From positions 3,100,001 through 3,164,000 of the forward strand of contig NZ_CP126981.1 in assembly GCF_030252325.1 (NCBI RefSeq): DNA of 64,000 nucleotides, written 5' to 3'. The position numbers and the translations under genes were made by a program. Positions 28,386 to 38,428 of the stretch are shown here, in pieces (within the stretch, counting starts at the first letter, position 1; each line of letters begins with the position of its first letter). The stretch comes from Candidatus Mycobacterium wuenschmannii (GTDB lineage: Bacteria; Actinomycetota; Actinomycetes; Mycobacteriales; Mycobacteriaceae). The notes below the pieces were generated by a model. It worked only from the letters and a program-made list of their open reading frames with translations, made no database searches and was not told the DNA's origin.

Positions 28386-29855
28386 TCAGGACACAGCCGT
28401 GGCGATGGTTTTGATTTCCAGGTATTCCTCGAAGCCCGCCAGGCCCATCTCGCGTCCGGTGCCGGACTGCTTGTAGCCGCCGAAGGGAGCGTCGGCCGAG
28501 TACCAGACACCGCCGTTGACGTTGACGGTGCCTACCCGCAACCGCGCCGCGAAGCCCGCCGCGCGCTCCGGGTCAGCGCTGAATACGGTGCCGGACAAGC
28601 CATATGGCGAATCATTGGCGATGCGCAGCGCGTCCTCGTCGCCGTCGTGGGCGATCACGGTGAGCACCGGGCCGAAGATCTCCTCGCGGGCCGGACGCGC
28701 GTCGTTGGTCAATCCGGCGATCACGGTGGGCTCGATGAAGAAACCGGTGTCGCGGTCGGCCGGGCGGCCGCCACCGCATGCGAAGGTGCCACCCTCGGCG
28801 ATCGCCAGGTCGAGGTAGCTCTGCACCCGGTCGCGCTGCCGCGCGGAAATGACCGGGCCGCAGACGGTTCCGGGCTTGTTCGGGTCGCCCGGCTTGATCG
28901 AGCCCATCGTGCCTGCGGCGATCGCGACGGCCTCGTCGTACCTGGCGCGCGGCACTACGAGACGGGTCGTGATCGCGCAACCCTGACCGGCGTGCATGGA
29001 CGCGGTGAACGCCGACACCGAGCACGCGCCGTTCAGATCCGCGTCGTCGAGCACGACGAACGCCGACTTGCCGCCGAGTTCCAGGAACACCTTCTTCAAA
29101 GTCGCCGCGGCGTCGCCCATCACGGCGCGGCCGGTGGCCGTCGACCCGGTGAACGACACCATGTCGACCCGGGGGTCTTTCGCCAGTAGCGCGCCAACGC
29201 TGTGGTCGCTGGAGGTGACGATGTTGACGACGCCGGGCGGGAAATCGGTGTGCTCGGTGATGATTTCGCCGAGCACTGCCGCGCACCACGGGGTGTCCGG
29301 GGCTGGTTTGAGCACGATCGTGTTGCCGGCCGCCAGCGCCGGACCGAGCTTGGCGAGGTTGATCTGGTGCGGGAAGTTCCAGGGGGTGATCGCGCCGACG
29401 ACGCCGACGGCTTCGCGGGCGATGGTGCGCCGGGTGGGAATCCCCATCGGCGAAGCCTCACCCAGATCGACGCTCCACTGGTAGGACTCCGCGGTGTCGG
29501 CGGCGAAGTTCAGGTCGTCGACCGGACCTTCCAATTGCGCTGCGGCGGTGAGCATCCGGGGTGCGCCCACCTCGGCGATGGTGATCTCGCGCAGTTCCTC
29601 GACGTGGGCCTGCATCGCCTCGCGGAGCTGACGGATGCAGCGCACCCGCAACTCGGTGTTGCGCGACCAGTCGGTGTCGTCGAAGGCCCGCCGGGCCGAC
29701 TCGATGGCCCGGCCCATGTCCTCGGCGTCGGCATCGGCCGCAGCACCCAGCACCTCTTCGGTGGCCGGGTTGACCGTCGCAAACGTGCCTTGGTTGCCGC
29801 CCGTCAGCTTGCCGTCGATGAGCAGCGAGCTCACCCCGTCGGCCAGCAGTGCCAT
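28386..29855 (-). CDS. aldA: NAD-dependent aldehyde dehydrogenase
   Basis: From ATG 29855, five bases after a GGAGG, the protein has 489 residues, exactly the length remembered for M. tuberculosis AldA (Rv0768). PWNFPHQINLAKLGPALAAG, FTGSTATGRAV, ELGGKSAF (catalytic Glu) and HAGQGCAITTR (catalytic Cys) are all present. Earlier in-frame codons are ignored because they lack a ribosome-binding site. It heads the minus-strand operon and has a GGACA/TGTCC palindrome 27 bases upstream, likely the site of the divergent TetR repressor. Confidence 0.94.
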   Translation of the reverse strand: MALLADGVSSLLIDGKLTGGNQGTFATVNPATEEVLGAAADADAEDMGRAIESARRAFDDTDWSRNTELRVRCIRQLREAMQAHVEELREITIAEVGAPRMLTAAAQLEGPVDDLNFAADTAESYQWSVDLGEASPMGIPTRRTIAREAVGVVGAITPWNFPHQINLAKLGPALAAGNTIVLKPAPDTPWCAAVLGEIITEHTDFPPGVVNIVTSSDHSVGALLAKDPRVDMVSFTGSTATGRAVMGDAAATLKKVFLELGGKSAFVVLDDADLNGACSVSAFTASMHAGQGCAITTRLVVPRARYDEAVAIAAGTMGSIKPGDPNKPGTVCGPVISARQRDRVQSYLDLAIAEGGTFACGGGRPADRDTGFFIEPTVIAGLTNDARPAREEIFGPVLTVIAHDGDEDALRIANDSPYGLSGTVFSADPERAAGFAARLRVGTVNVNGGVWYSADAPFGGYKQSGTGREMGLAGFEEYLEIKTIATAVS

Positions 29856-29881
29856 AGTCGCCTCCGCAGCTGTTCGTCGAT

Positions 29882-29893
29882 GGACAGTTGTCC
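29882..29893. promoter_or_regulatory. Palindrome GGACA-GT-TGTCC, aldA side
   Basis: TGGACAGTTGTCC starts at 29881; the core GGACA and TGTCC arms flank two bases. A second copy with the same arms lies 146 bases away over the start of the divergent TetR gene. Two identical operators in one divergent intergenic region point to coordinated repression. Confidence 0.6.
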
Positions 29894-30027
29894 GGAATAG
29901 TCCCGTCGAAGATAGCCGCAGCGCCGCGCGAAAGGCAAGAGCGGCCAACGACTGCGACTCTTCTACCGCTCGTTAGCTGGTATTTCACCGAATGGGCTTG
30001 CCGGTCGCCCGTCACGTCGGATAGCTT

Positions 30028-30039
30028 GGACAAGTGTCC
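30028..30039. promoter_or_regulatory. Palindrome GGACA-AG-TGTCC over the TetR start codon
   Basis: TGGACAAGTGTCCA (30027-30040) is a perfect 14-base palindrome whose right arm covers the GTG start at 30034. Binding here would block the TetR gene itself, and with it the CYP123/CYP51 operon, which fits autorepression. Confidence 0.6.
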
Positions 30040-30645
30040 AGTGACCCCGTGGCCACCATCACGCCCGCGACCGGCGACTCAGTCGGTGCCGCGCCACGCA
30101 ACCGTCGGCAAGAAGAGACGTTCCGCAAAGTGCTGGCGGCCGGGATCGAGGTACTACGCGAAACGTCCTACGCCGACCTGACAGTGCGCGCGGTGGCCGC
30201 CCGCGCCAAGGTCGCCCCGGCGACGGCCTACACCTACTTCTCCTCCAAGAACCATCTGATCGCCGAGGTGTACCTCGACATGGTTCGCCAGGTGCCGTTC
30301 TTCACCGACGTGAACGAGTCGATGCCGACGCGCGTGGACAAGGCACTTCGTGCGCTCGCCCTCGTCGTCGCCGACGAACCCGAAGTCGCTGCGGCGTGCA
30401 CCACGGCGCTGCTCGGCGGCAGCGGCGATCCGGCGGTCCGCGCGGTGCGCGACCGGATCGGGGCCGAGATCCACAAACGCATCACCTCCGCCATCGGACC
30501 CGACGCGGAACCCCGCATCGTGTCGGTGCTCGAGATGACGTTCTTCGGCGCCCTCGTCAACGCCGCCAGCGGCGCGTACACCTACCACCAGATCGCCGAC
30601 CATCTCGCCTACGCAGTCGGCCTCATCCTCAAGACGGAAGCCTGA
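30034..30645 (+). CDS. TetR-family regulator of the CYP123/CYP51 region
   Basis: A 203-residue TetR protein with GTG start. The HTH is DLTVRAVAARAKVAPATAYTYF followed by SSKNHLIAEVYLD. The stop overlaps the CYP123 ATG by one base (TGATG), so repressor and P450 are co-translated. The likely operators are the two GGACA/TGTCC palindromes upstream. It corresponds to Rv0767c. The ligand is unknown; a sterol-derived or acyl intermediate is only a guess from the neighbourhood. Confidence 0.9.
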   Translation: MSSDPVATITPATGDSVGAAPRNRRQEETFRKVLAAGIEVLRETSYADLTVRAVAARAKVAPATAYTYFSSKNHLIAEVYLDMVRQVPFFTDVNESMPTRVDKALRALALVVADEPEVAAACTTALLGGSGDPAVRAVRDRIGAEIHKRITSAIGPDAEPRIVSVLEMTFFGALVNAASGAYTYHQIADHLAYAVGLILKTEA

Positions 30646-31859
30646 TGACCGCTCAAATCGAGAAGCCAATGTTGGATCCGTACGACTACGACTTCCACGA
30701 GGACCCGTACCCGTACTACAAGAAGCTGCGCGACGAGGCGCCGCTGTATCACAACGAGGAACTGGGCTTCTGGGCATTGTCCCGACATCAGGACGTGCAC
30801 CAGGGGTTTCGCAACAGCACGACGCTGTCCAACAAGTACGGCGTCTCGCTGGACCCGGCATCCCGCGGGCCGCATGCCGCCAAGACCATGTCGTTTCTGG
30901 CGATGGACGACCCGGGCCACCTGCGGCTGCGGACCCTGGTGTCAAAGGGCTTCACGCCCAGGCGAATTCGCGAGCTCGAGCCGCGTGTCACCGAAATCGC
31001 GACCCAGCACCTCGACGTGATGCTGGAGAAGGCGGCCTCCGGTGTCGCCGTCGACTATGTCGACGAGTTCGCCGGCAAGCTGCCGATGGATGTCATCTCC
31101 GAGCTGATGGGGGTTCCCGAGCCGGACCGGGTCCAGGTGCGGGCCTGGGCCGATGGCGTGATGCACCGCGAAGAAGGTGTCACCGACGTGCCGCCGGAGG
31201 CCATCGAGGCCTCGCTCAATCTGATCGTCTACTACCAGGAAATGGTCGCCGAGCGGCGCACGAAGCTCACCGACGATCTGACGTCCGCGCTACTGGAAGC
31301 CGAGATCGACGGCGACCGACTCACCGACGAAGAAGTGCTGGGCTTCATGTTCCTGATGGTGATCGCCGGCAACGAGACGACCACCAAACTGCTTGCCAAT
31401 GCCGCTTTTTGGGGTCATCGCAGCCCGGATCAGCTGACGCCGGTGTACGACGACCTGTCCCGGGTGCCGCTCTGGGTGGAGGAGACGCTGCGTTACGACA
31501 CGTCGAGCCAGATCCTGGCGCGCTCAGTCGCCAGCGAACTCACCCTCTACGACACCACGATTCCCAGCGGCGACGTCCTGCTACTGCTACCGGGCTCGGG
31601 CCACCGCGACGAGCGCGCCTTCGACAAGCCCGACGACTTCATCATCGGGCGCGACATCGGTTCCAAGCTCTTGAGTTTCGGCAGCGGCGCGCACTTCTGC
31701 CTGGGCGCGCACCTGGCCCGGATGGAGGCGCGCGTCGCACTCACCGAATTGTTCACCCGCATCCGCGGTTACGAGGTCGACGAGGCCAACTCGGTTCGCG
31801 TCCACTCCAGCAACGTCCGCGGATTCGCCCACCTACCGATGACCGTGGAGGTCCGCTAA
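30645..31859 (+). CDS. cyp123: Cytochrome P450 CYP123 family
   Basis: A 404-residue P450 from ATG 30645. The heme loop is FGSGAHFCLGAHLARME with Cys352 as ligand; the I-helix has VIAGNETTTKL and the ExxR motif lies in VEETLRY. The next start codon follows its TAA directly. Electron supply probably comes from the 3Fe-4S ferredoxin encoded three genes downstream. It matches Rv0766c (cyp123A1) in place. The native substrate is unknown. Confidence 0.93.
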   Translation: MTAQIEKPMLDPYDYDFHEDPYPYYKKLRDEAPLYHNEELGFWALSRHQDVHQGFRNSTTLSNKYGVSLDPASRGPHAAKTMSFLAMDDPGHLRLRTLVSKGFTPRRIRELEPRVTEIATQHLDVMLEKAASGVAVDYVDEFAGKLPMDVISELMGVPEPDRVQVRAWADGVMHREEGVTDVPPEAIEASLNLIVYYQEMVAERRTKLTDDLTSALLEAEIDGDRLTDEEVLGFMFLMVIAGNETTTKLLANAAFWGHRSPDQLTPVYDDLSRVPLWVEETLRYDTSSQILARSVASELTLYDTTIPSGDVLLLLPGSGHRDERAFDKPDDFIIGRDIGSKLLSFGSGAHFCLGAHLARMEARVALTELFTRIRGYEVDEANSVRVHSSNVRGFAHLPMTVEVR

Positions 31860-32683
31860 ATGCCCCGCTTTGCACCACTGCCCGAACGCCGTCCGGCCAT
31901 CGTCGCGGGGGCATCGTCCGGCATCGGTGAGGCCACAGCCATCGAGCTGGCCGCACACGGCTTTCCGGTTGCCCTGGGAGCTCGCCGCGTCGAGAAGCTG
32001 GAAGACATCGTCGGCAAGATCAACGCCGACGGCGGCGAAGCGGTCGGCTTTCACCTCGACGTAACCGACCCGAACTCCGTCAAATCCTTTGTTGCGCAAT
32101 CGGTCGACGCGCTCGGCGAGATCGAGGTGCTGGTGGCCGGCGCCGGTGACACCTACTTCGGCAAGCTGGCCGAAATCGCGGGCGACGAATTCAACTCGCA
32201 ACTGCAGATCCACCTGATCGGCGCCTTCCGATTGGCAGAAGCGCTGTTGCCCGGGATGATCGAGCGCCAACGCGGCGACCTGATCTTCGTCGGCTCTGAC
32301 GTCGCCCTGCGTCAGCGGCCGCACATGGGCGCCTACGGCGCGGCCAAGGCCGCGCTGACGGCGATGGTCAACAACCTGCAGATGGAACTCGAGGGCACCG
32401 GCGTGCGGGCCTCGATCGTGCACCCCGGCCCGACCAAGACCGGGATGGGCTGGAGCCTGCCGGCCGAGAAAATCGGCCCGGCACTTGAAGATTGGGCGAA
32501 GTGGGGCCAGGCCCGGCACGACTACTTCCTGCGTGCGGCCGACCTCGGGCGGGCCATCACATTCGTCGCCGAGACCCCGCGCGGCGGCTTCATCGCGAAC
32601 ATGGAGCTGCAACCCGAGGCCCCGCTGGCCGACACCAAGGACCGCCAGAAGCTCGCGCTCGGCGAAGAAGGGATGCCAGGTCA

Positions 32684-32687
<4 letters not shown>
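31860..32687 (+). CDS. Short-chain dehydrogenase/reductase (Rv0765c-like)
   Basis: A 275-residue SDR starting with no gap after CYP123. The cofactor motif is AGASSGIGEATA, the serine block VGSDVALRQRPHMG and the Tyr/Lys pair MGAYGAAKAAL. Its length equals that remembered for Rv0765c. The stop overlaps the CYP51 start by four bases (ATGA). Lying between two P450s and before an alcohol dehydrogenase, it could oxidise or reduce a P450 product (inference). Confidence 0.92.
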
Positions 32688-34248
<1,561 letters not shown>

Positions 34249-34250
34249 CA

Positions 34251-34796
34251 ATGGCGTCACACTCGCGCGCGGACCTGGAGAACTGGGTCGACCGCTGGCT
34301 GCAGGCAAACAGGGACTGCGAGCAGGCCGGCGACTGGCGGCCGCTCGGTGACTTCTACGCCCCCGAGGCCACCTACGGCTGGAACATCGGACCCAAGGAA
34401 GACGTGATGTGCGTCGGGGTCGACGAGATCCGCGACGTGGCGCTCGGCATGGAGATGGAGGGCCTGGAGAACTGGGTCTATGAGTACCAGAAGGTGCTCA
34501 TCGACGAGAAGCAGGGCGAGGTCGTCGGCTTCTGGAAGCAGATCGTCAACAAGTCCGACGGCAGCCAGGACGAGATCTACGGCATCGGCGGCAGTTGGTT
34601 CCGGCTGAACGACAACGCGCTCATCGAATGGCAGCGCGACTTCTTCGACTTCGGTCATGTCGCCTACATGTTCGGCAAGCTCGTCGAGTCCGGCGACCTG
34701 AGCGAGGGAATGCAGAACCGCATCCAGCGCAGCATCGCGGGTGAGAAGCTGCCCGGCTATTACCCGCTCGGCCAGGCGCCGGTCCCCATCTGGTGA
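34251..34796 (+). CDS. SnoaL/NTF2-like protein (Rv0762c-like)
   Basis: A 181-residue protein, the length remembered for Rv0762c. An AAGGAGG at the end of the ferredoxin gene precedes the ATG by about seven bases. The sequence (NWVDRWLQANRDCEQAGDW, LGDFYAPEATYGWNIGP, FWKQIVNK, FDFGHVAYMF) has the cone-like NTF2 layout, with several Trp and acidic residues lining the expected pocket. It may be a small hydrolase, isomerase or binding protein for a P450 product. Function is unknown. Confidence 0.8.
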   Translation: MASHSRADLENWVDRWLQANRDCEQAGDWRPLGDFYAPEATYGWNIGPKEDVMCVGVDEIRDVALGMEMEGLENWVYEYQKVLIDEKQGEVVGFWKQIVNKSDGSQDEIYGIGGSWFRLNDNALIEWQRDFFDFGHVAYMFGKLVESGDLSEGMQNRIQRSIAGEKLPGYYPLGQAPVPIW

Positions 34797-34802
34797 CGTG
34801 CC

Positions 34803-34818
34803 CGTGACCCGGGTCACG
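34803..34818. promoter_or_regulatory. 16-base perfect palindrome upstream of adhB
   Basis: CGTGACCCGGGTCACG lies 85 bases before the adhB ATG, in the 107-base gap after the SnoaL-like gene. It is a candidate operator or an attenuating hairpin separating adhB from the CYP51 genes. Confidence 0.45.
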
Positions 34819-34836
34819 CGCTGACCTACACTCAAC

Positions 34837-34850
34837 CAAGCGGTTGCTTG
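34837..34850. promoter_or_regulatory. CAAGC-GGTT-GCTTG inverted repeat before adhB
   Basis: CAAGC and GCTTG flank four bases, 54 bases before adhB. The AAGC/GCTT arms look like a TetR-type operator core. It lies 19 bases right of the larger GTGACCC/GGGTCAC palindrome, so two proteins may act here. Confidence 0.45.
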
Positions 34851-34903
34851 CGTGGAGCTAAGCCGTTCTCAACCGACGTTTCAACGACGAAAGCAGGTTC
34901 ACG

Positions 34904-36031
34904 ATGAAGACCAAAGGCGCGCTGATCTGGGAGTTCAATCAGCCCTGGTCGATCGAGGAAATTGAGATCGGCGACCCGCAGAAGGATGAAGTCAAGATCC
35001 AGATGGAAGCGGCGGGCATGTGCCACTCCGACCACCACCTGGTCACCGGCGGAATCCCGATGGGCGGCTTCCCGGTTCTTGGTGGTCACGAGGGCGCCGG
35101 CATCGTCACCGAGGTAGGCCCGGGCGTCGAGGACATCGCCGTCGGCGACCACGTGGTGCTGTCCTTCATCCCCTCCTGCGGGCACTGTCCGACCTGTCAG
35201 GCCGGCATGCGCAACCTCTGCGACCTGGGCGCCGGACTGCTCAACGGCGCGGCAGTCTCCGACGGCACGTTCCGCATCCAGGCCAAGGGCAAAGACGTCT
35301 TCCCGATGACCCTGCTGGGGACCTTCTCGCCCTGGATGGTTGTGCACAAGAGCTCGGTCGTGAAGATCGACCCGTCGGTGCCGTTCGAGGTTGCCGCCCT
35401 CGTTGGCTGCGGTGTCACCACCGGTTACGGCTCGGCGGTCCGCACCGCCGACATCCGTCCGGGCCAGGACGTCGCGATCGTCGGTGTCGGTGGCGTCGGC
35501 ATGGCGGCCCTGCAGGGCGCCGTCGCGGCCGGCGCGCGCTACATCTTCGCGATCGACCCGGTCGAGTGGAAGCGCGACCAGGCCCTGAAGTTCGGCGCCA
35601 CCCACGTCTACCCCGACATCTTCGCCGCGATGGGCGGGATGATGGAAGTGACCTACGGCCTGATGGCCCACAAGGTGATCGTCACGGTGGGCGAACTGCA
35701 CGGTGCCGACATCGACAATTACCTGGTCCTCACCCAGAAGGGCGGCACCTGCGTGCTGACCGCCATCGGCAGCCTGGTGGACAACAACGTCCAGCTGAAC
35801 CTGGCCATGCTGACCCTGATGCAGAAGAACCTGCAGGGCACCATCTTTGGTGGCGGTAACCCGCAGTTCGACATCCCGCAGCTGCTGTCGATGTACAAGG
35901 CCGGCAAGCTGAATCTCGACGACATGATCACCCGCCAGTACAAGCTGGAGCAGATCAACGACGGGTACAAAGACATGTTGGAGGGCAAGAACATTCGCGG
36001 CGTCATCCGCTTCACCGACGCCGACCGGTAA
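34904..36031 (+). CDS. adhB: NDMA-dependent (mycofactocin-type) zinc alcohol dehydrogenase
   Basis: A 375-residue medium-chain alcohol dehydrogenase of the NDMA-dependent type, the length of M. tuberculosis AdhB (Rv0761c). Catalytic zinc ligands are Cys40 and His62 (GMCHSDH, GGHEGAG); structural zinc is held by Cys92, Cys95, Cys98 and Cys106. GVGGVGMAALQ binds a tightly held NAD(H). In this family the cofactor is thought to be re-oxidised through the peptide redox carrier mycofactocin. No mft gene lies in the window. ATG follows GAAAGCAGGTTCACG. Confidence 0.94.
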   Translation: MKTKGALIWEFNQPWSIEEIEIGDPQKDEVKIQMEAAGMCHSDHHLVTGGIPMGGFPVLGGHEGAGIVTEVGPGVEDIAVGDHVVLSFIPSCGHCPTCQAGMRNLCDLGAGLLNGAAVSDGTFRIQAKGKDVFPMTLLGTFSPWMVVHKSSVVKIDPSVPFEVAALVGCGVTTGYGSAVRTADIRPGQDVAIVGVGGVGMAALQGAVAAGARYIFAIDPVEWKRDQALKFGATHVYPDIFAAMGGMMEVTYGLMAHKVIVTVGELHGADIDNYLVLTQKGGTCVLTAIGSLVDNNVQLNLAMLTLMQKNLQGTIFGGGNPQFDIPQLLSMYKAGKLNLDDMITRQYKLEQINDGYKDMLEGKNIRGVIRFTDADR

Positions 36032-36036
36032 TCGCC

Positions 36037-36462
36037 ATGTCCGCCGAAACCGCCGAAAAGTCCCCCGCACTGGCCGCTTCCCAGTCGTCGTGGCGCTGCG
36101 TCCAGGCCCACGACCGGGAGGGCTGGCTGGCCCTGATGGCCGACGACGTGGTGGTCGAAGACCCGATCGGCAAGTCGATCACCAACCCCGAGGGCACCGG
36201 CGTGCGCGGCAAGGACGGCGTCGCGGAGTTCTACGACACCAACATCGCGGCCAACAACCTCACGATCACGTGCGAGGAGACGTTTCCGTCGAGTGATCCG
36301 AACGAGGTCGCGCATATCTTGGTGTTGGACAGCAAGTTCGACAACGGAATCACCAGCAGCGTGCGGGGCGTGTTCACCTATCGAACCAATGCCGCGGGGC
36401 TGATCGCGAACATGCGCGGCTACTGGAACCTCGACATGATGAAGTTCGGCCAACAGGAGTGA
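36037..36462 (+). CDS. Ketosteroid-isomerase-like protein (Rv0760c-like)
   Basis: A 141-residue NTF2-fold protein close to Rv0760c (139 residues), whose structure is known to resemble ketosteroid isomerase and to bind steroids. The early block SWRCVQAHDREGWLALMADDVVVEDP carries the Tyr/Asp-type pocket residues, followed by GVRGKDGVAEFYDTNI. It begins five bases after adhB and overlaps the next SDR by four bases, so it belongs to the same transcript. True isomerase activity is unproven. Confidence 0.88.
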   Translation: MSAETAEKSPALAASQSSWRCVQAHDREGWLALMADDVVVEDPIGKSITNPEGTGVRGKDGVAEFYDTNIAANNLTITCEETFPSSDPNEVAHILVLDSKFDNGITSSVRGVFTYRTNAAGLIANMRGYWNLDMMKFGQQE

Positions 36463-37322
36463 CCTCTCTGCTCGCCGGCCGCGGCGCGGTCGTGGTCGGC
36501 GGGTCACGAGGCATCGGCGCCGCCGTCGCGGCGTTGCTTGCGCAGCACGGCGCCGGCGTGGTGGTCAACGGTCGCGACGCCGACGCCGCCCACTCGACCG
36601 CCCAGGCGATTTCCGCCGCGGGCGGGCGGGCCATCGCCCATCCCGGTGCGCCGTCCGACCAGCAGACCGCAGAGTCATTGGTGGACAACTGCATTGGCGA
36701 ATTCGGCGGCATCCACATCCTGATCAACTGCGCAGGCATCGCCGAACCGCCCGGCTCGTCGATCCTCGACATCAGCGCTGCGCAGTTCGCCGAATTGATG
36801 GACGCCCATCTCGGCACGGTGTTCGCGACGTGCCGCGCGGCGGCGCCGATGATGATCGCGCAGGGCGGTGGCAGCATCGTCAACAGCAGTTCGTTCGCGT
36901 TCCTCGGCGACTACGGCGGCACCGGCTATCCCGCCGGCAAGGGCGCAGTCAACAGCCTGACGCTGGCGATCGCGGCAGAACTGAAGGAGCACGGCGTGCG
37001 GGCCAACGTAGTGTGCCCCGGGGCGCGGACCCGATTGTCGACCGGACCGGACTACGTCGCGCACATCACCGAGCTGAACCGCCGCGGCCTGCTCGACGAC
37101 GTCTCGATGCAGGGCTCGCTCGACGTGGCCACGCCGGACTACGCGGCGCCCACCTACGTCTATCTGGCCAGCGACCTCTCCCGGCACACCGGCGAAATCT
37201 TCGCAGCCTCAGGCGGTTTCGTCGGCCGCTTCCCGCGAGCCGCCCCCGACCTGATCGGCTACCGAGGCCACCATGACGCACCGCCGTGGACCGTCGCCGA
37301 GATTGCCGCGATGTTCCAATAA
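36459..37322 (+). CDS. Short-chain dehydrogenase/reductase
   Basis: A 287-residue SDR with GTG start overlapping the preceding stop (GTGA). [14 protein letters not shown] binds the cofactor, NCAG marks strand four, and [21 protein letters not shown] supplies Ser, Tyr and Lys. The C-terminus ([13 protein letters not shown]) is longer than in classical SDRs. In my memory of M. tuberculosis, Rv0760c is followed directly by the HIT gene, so this is an addition to the operon. Confidence 0.9.
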   Translation: MTSLLAGRGAVVVGGSRGIGAAVAALLAQHGAGVVVNGRDADAAHSTAQAISAAGGRAIAHPGAPSDQQTAESLVDNCIGEFGGIHILINCAGIAEPPGSSILDISAAQFAELMDAHLGTVFATCRAAAPMMIAQGGGSIVNSSSFAFLGDYGGTGYPAGKGAVNSLTLAIAAELKEHGVRANVVCPGARTRLSTGPDYVAHITELNRRGLLDDVSMQGSLDVATPDYAAPTYVYLASDLSRHTGEIFAASGGFVGRFPRAAPDLIGYRGHHDAPPWTVAEIAAMFQ

Positions 37323-37342
37323 GCGGCTCATATGCTGGAGCC

Positions 37343-37753
37343 ATGTCGACCATATTCAGCAAGATCATCAACGGGGAACTGCCGGGCCGGTTCGTCTACG
37401 AGGACGACGAGGTCGTCGCCTTTCTGACGATCGAGCCGATGACGCAGGGGCACACGCTGGTGGTGCCGCGCGCCGAGATCGATCAGTGGCAGAGCATCGA
37501 CCGCGGGGTGTTCGCCAAGGTCATGTCGGTCGCCCAGTTGATCGGTAAGGCCGTCACCCACGCGTTCGACGCAGACCGTGCCGGCCTCATCATCGCCGGC
37601 CTCGAGGTGCCACACCTACACGTGCACGTCTTTCCGGCCAAGAGCCTCAGCGACTTCGGCTTCGCGAACGTCGACCGCAGTCCGTCCGCGGAATCCCTCG
37701 ACGAGGCTCAGTCGAAAATCACGGCGGCGTTGGTCGACCTGACGACGGGCTGA
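37343..37753 (+). CDS. HIT-family nucleotide hydrolase/transferase
   Basis: A 136-residue HIT protein. The histidine triad is HLHVHVFP with His91, His93 and His95, and the N-terminal SIFxKIxxGELP motif is present as [19 protein letters not shown]. It should hydrolyse AMP-linked small molecules. ATG 37343 is the start that fits the family. The stop is TGA inside the palindrome TGATCA, whose other strand gives the TGA of the convergent membrane protein. Matches Rv0759c. Confidence 0.94.
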   Translation: MSTIFSKIINGELPGRFVYEDDEVVAFLTIEPMTQGHTLVVPRAEIDQWQSIDRGVFAKVMSVAQLIGKAVTHAFDADRAGLIIAGLEVPHLHVHVFPAKSLSDFGFANVDRSPSAESLDEAQSKITAALVDLTTG

Positions 37754-38428
37754 TCAGCCACCGTCGCGGTGGCGGTGCTGGGTCCTGAACTGACCGGGGA
37801 ATGTCAGGTGGGCGGATTTCGCCCACTCGTCCATCGAGTCGATGTCGATGCCGAACGTCGCCTTGTACGAGGCGCCGAGCAGGACGATGACGACCGCGTA
37901 GACGATCGCCATGACCGTGGCCAACTCCTGCCAGTCGTGGTTGACGAAGATCGGCACCACCACGCTGGCGACGGTGAGGGCGAGCACGATCGCGAGCAGT
38001 CCGCCGTAGGTGATGATGGACGCCGCGGCCATGGCATAACGCTTCTCGCGCAACAGGATCGGGATCTCGTTGACCAACCGCCCGCTGGTGTGGCCGAGCC
38101 AGAGCCGGGTCGGGTAGGTGATGCTGGGGATGTGATCGAGCAGCTTCTGTTCGAGGATCACCACCGCCTGGTTGTGCGCGAACAGCCGGCTGTTCAGCTG
38201 CGAATGCCACGCGATGACCAGCCACACCGGTATCGGAACCACGGGGACCAGCGCGTGCGGGACGGTGTCGGGCCGGGTCGCCCACGCCGCGCCGACGACC
38301 GTGGAGTAGGCCACCAGAATGCTGATCAGGGACAGCGCGTGCCCCAGAATGCTCTGCACCTCGGTGCGTTCCGCCTCGAACAGCGCTGCGATCGCAGGGA
38401 CCGAATCCTCGCCGTCGGGCGTCGTCAT
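37754..38428 (-). CDS. Membrane protein of unknown function, coupled to phoR
   Basis: I do not recognise a family. The 224-residue protein has probable membrane helices near residues 33-50 (ISILVAYSTVVGAAWA), 60-75 (VVPIPVWLVIAWHS), 135-155 (SIITYGGLLAIVLALTVASV) and 165-185 (VMAIVYAVVIVLLGAS). Both ends are polar and likely cytoplasmic. Its ATG follows the phoR TAG with no gap, which strongly suggests co-translation with phoPR. It is absent from the remembered M. tuberculosis order, so it may be a species-specific third member of the PhoPR operon. Confidence 0.75.
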   Translation of the reverse strand: MTTPDGEDSVPAIAALFEAERTEVQSILGHALSLISILVAYSTVVGAAWATRPDTVPHALVPVVPIPVWLVIAWHSQLNSRLFAHNQAVVILEQKLLDHIPSITYPTRLWLGHTSGRLVNEIPILLREKRYAMAAASIITYGGLLAIVLALTVASVVVPIFVNHDWQELATVMAIVYAVVIVLLGASYKATFGIDIDSMDEWAKSAHLTFPGQFRTQHRHRDGG

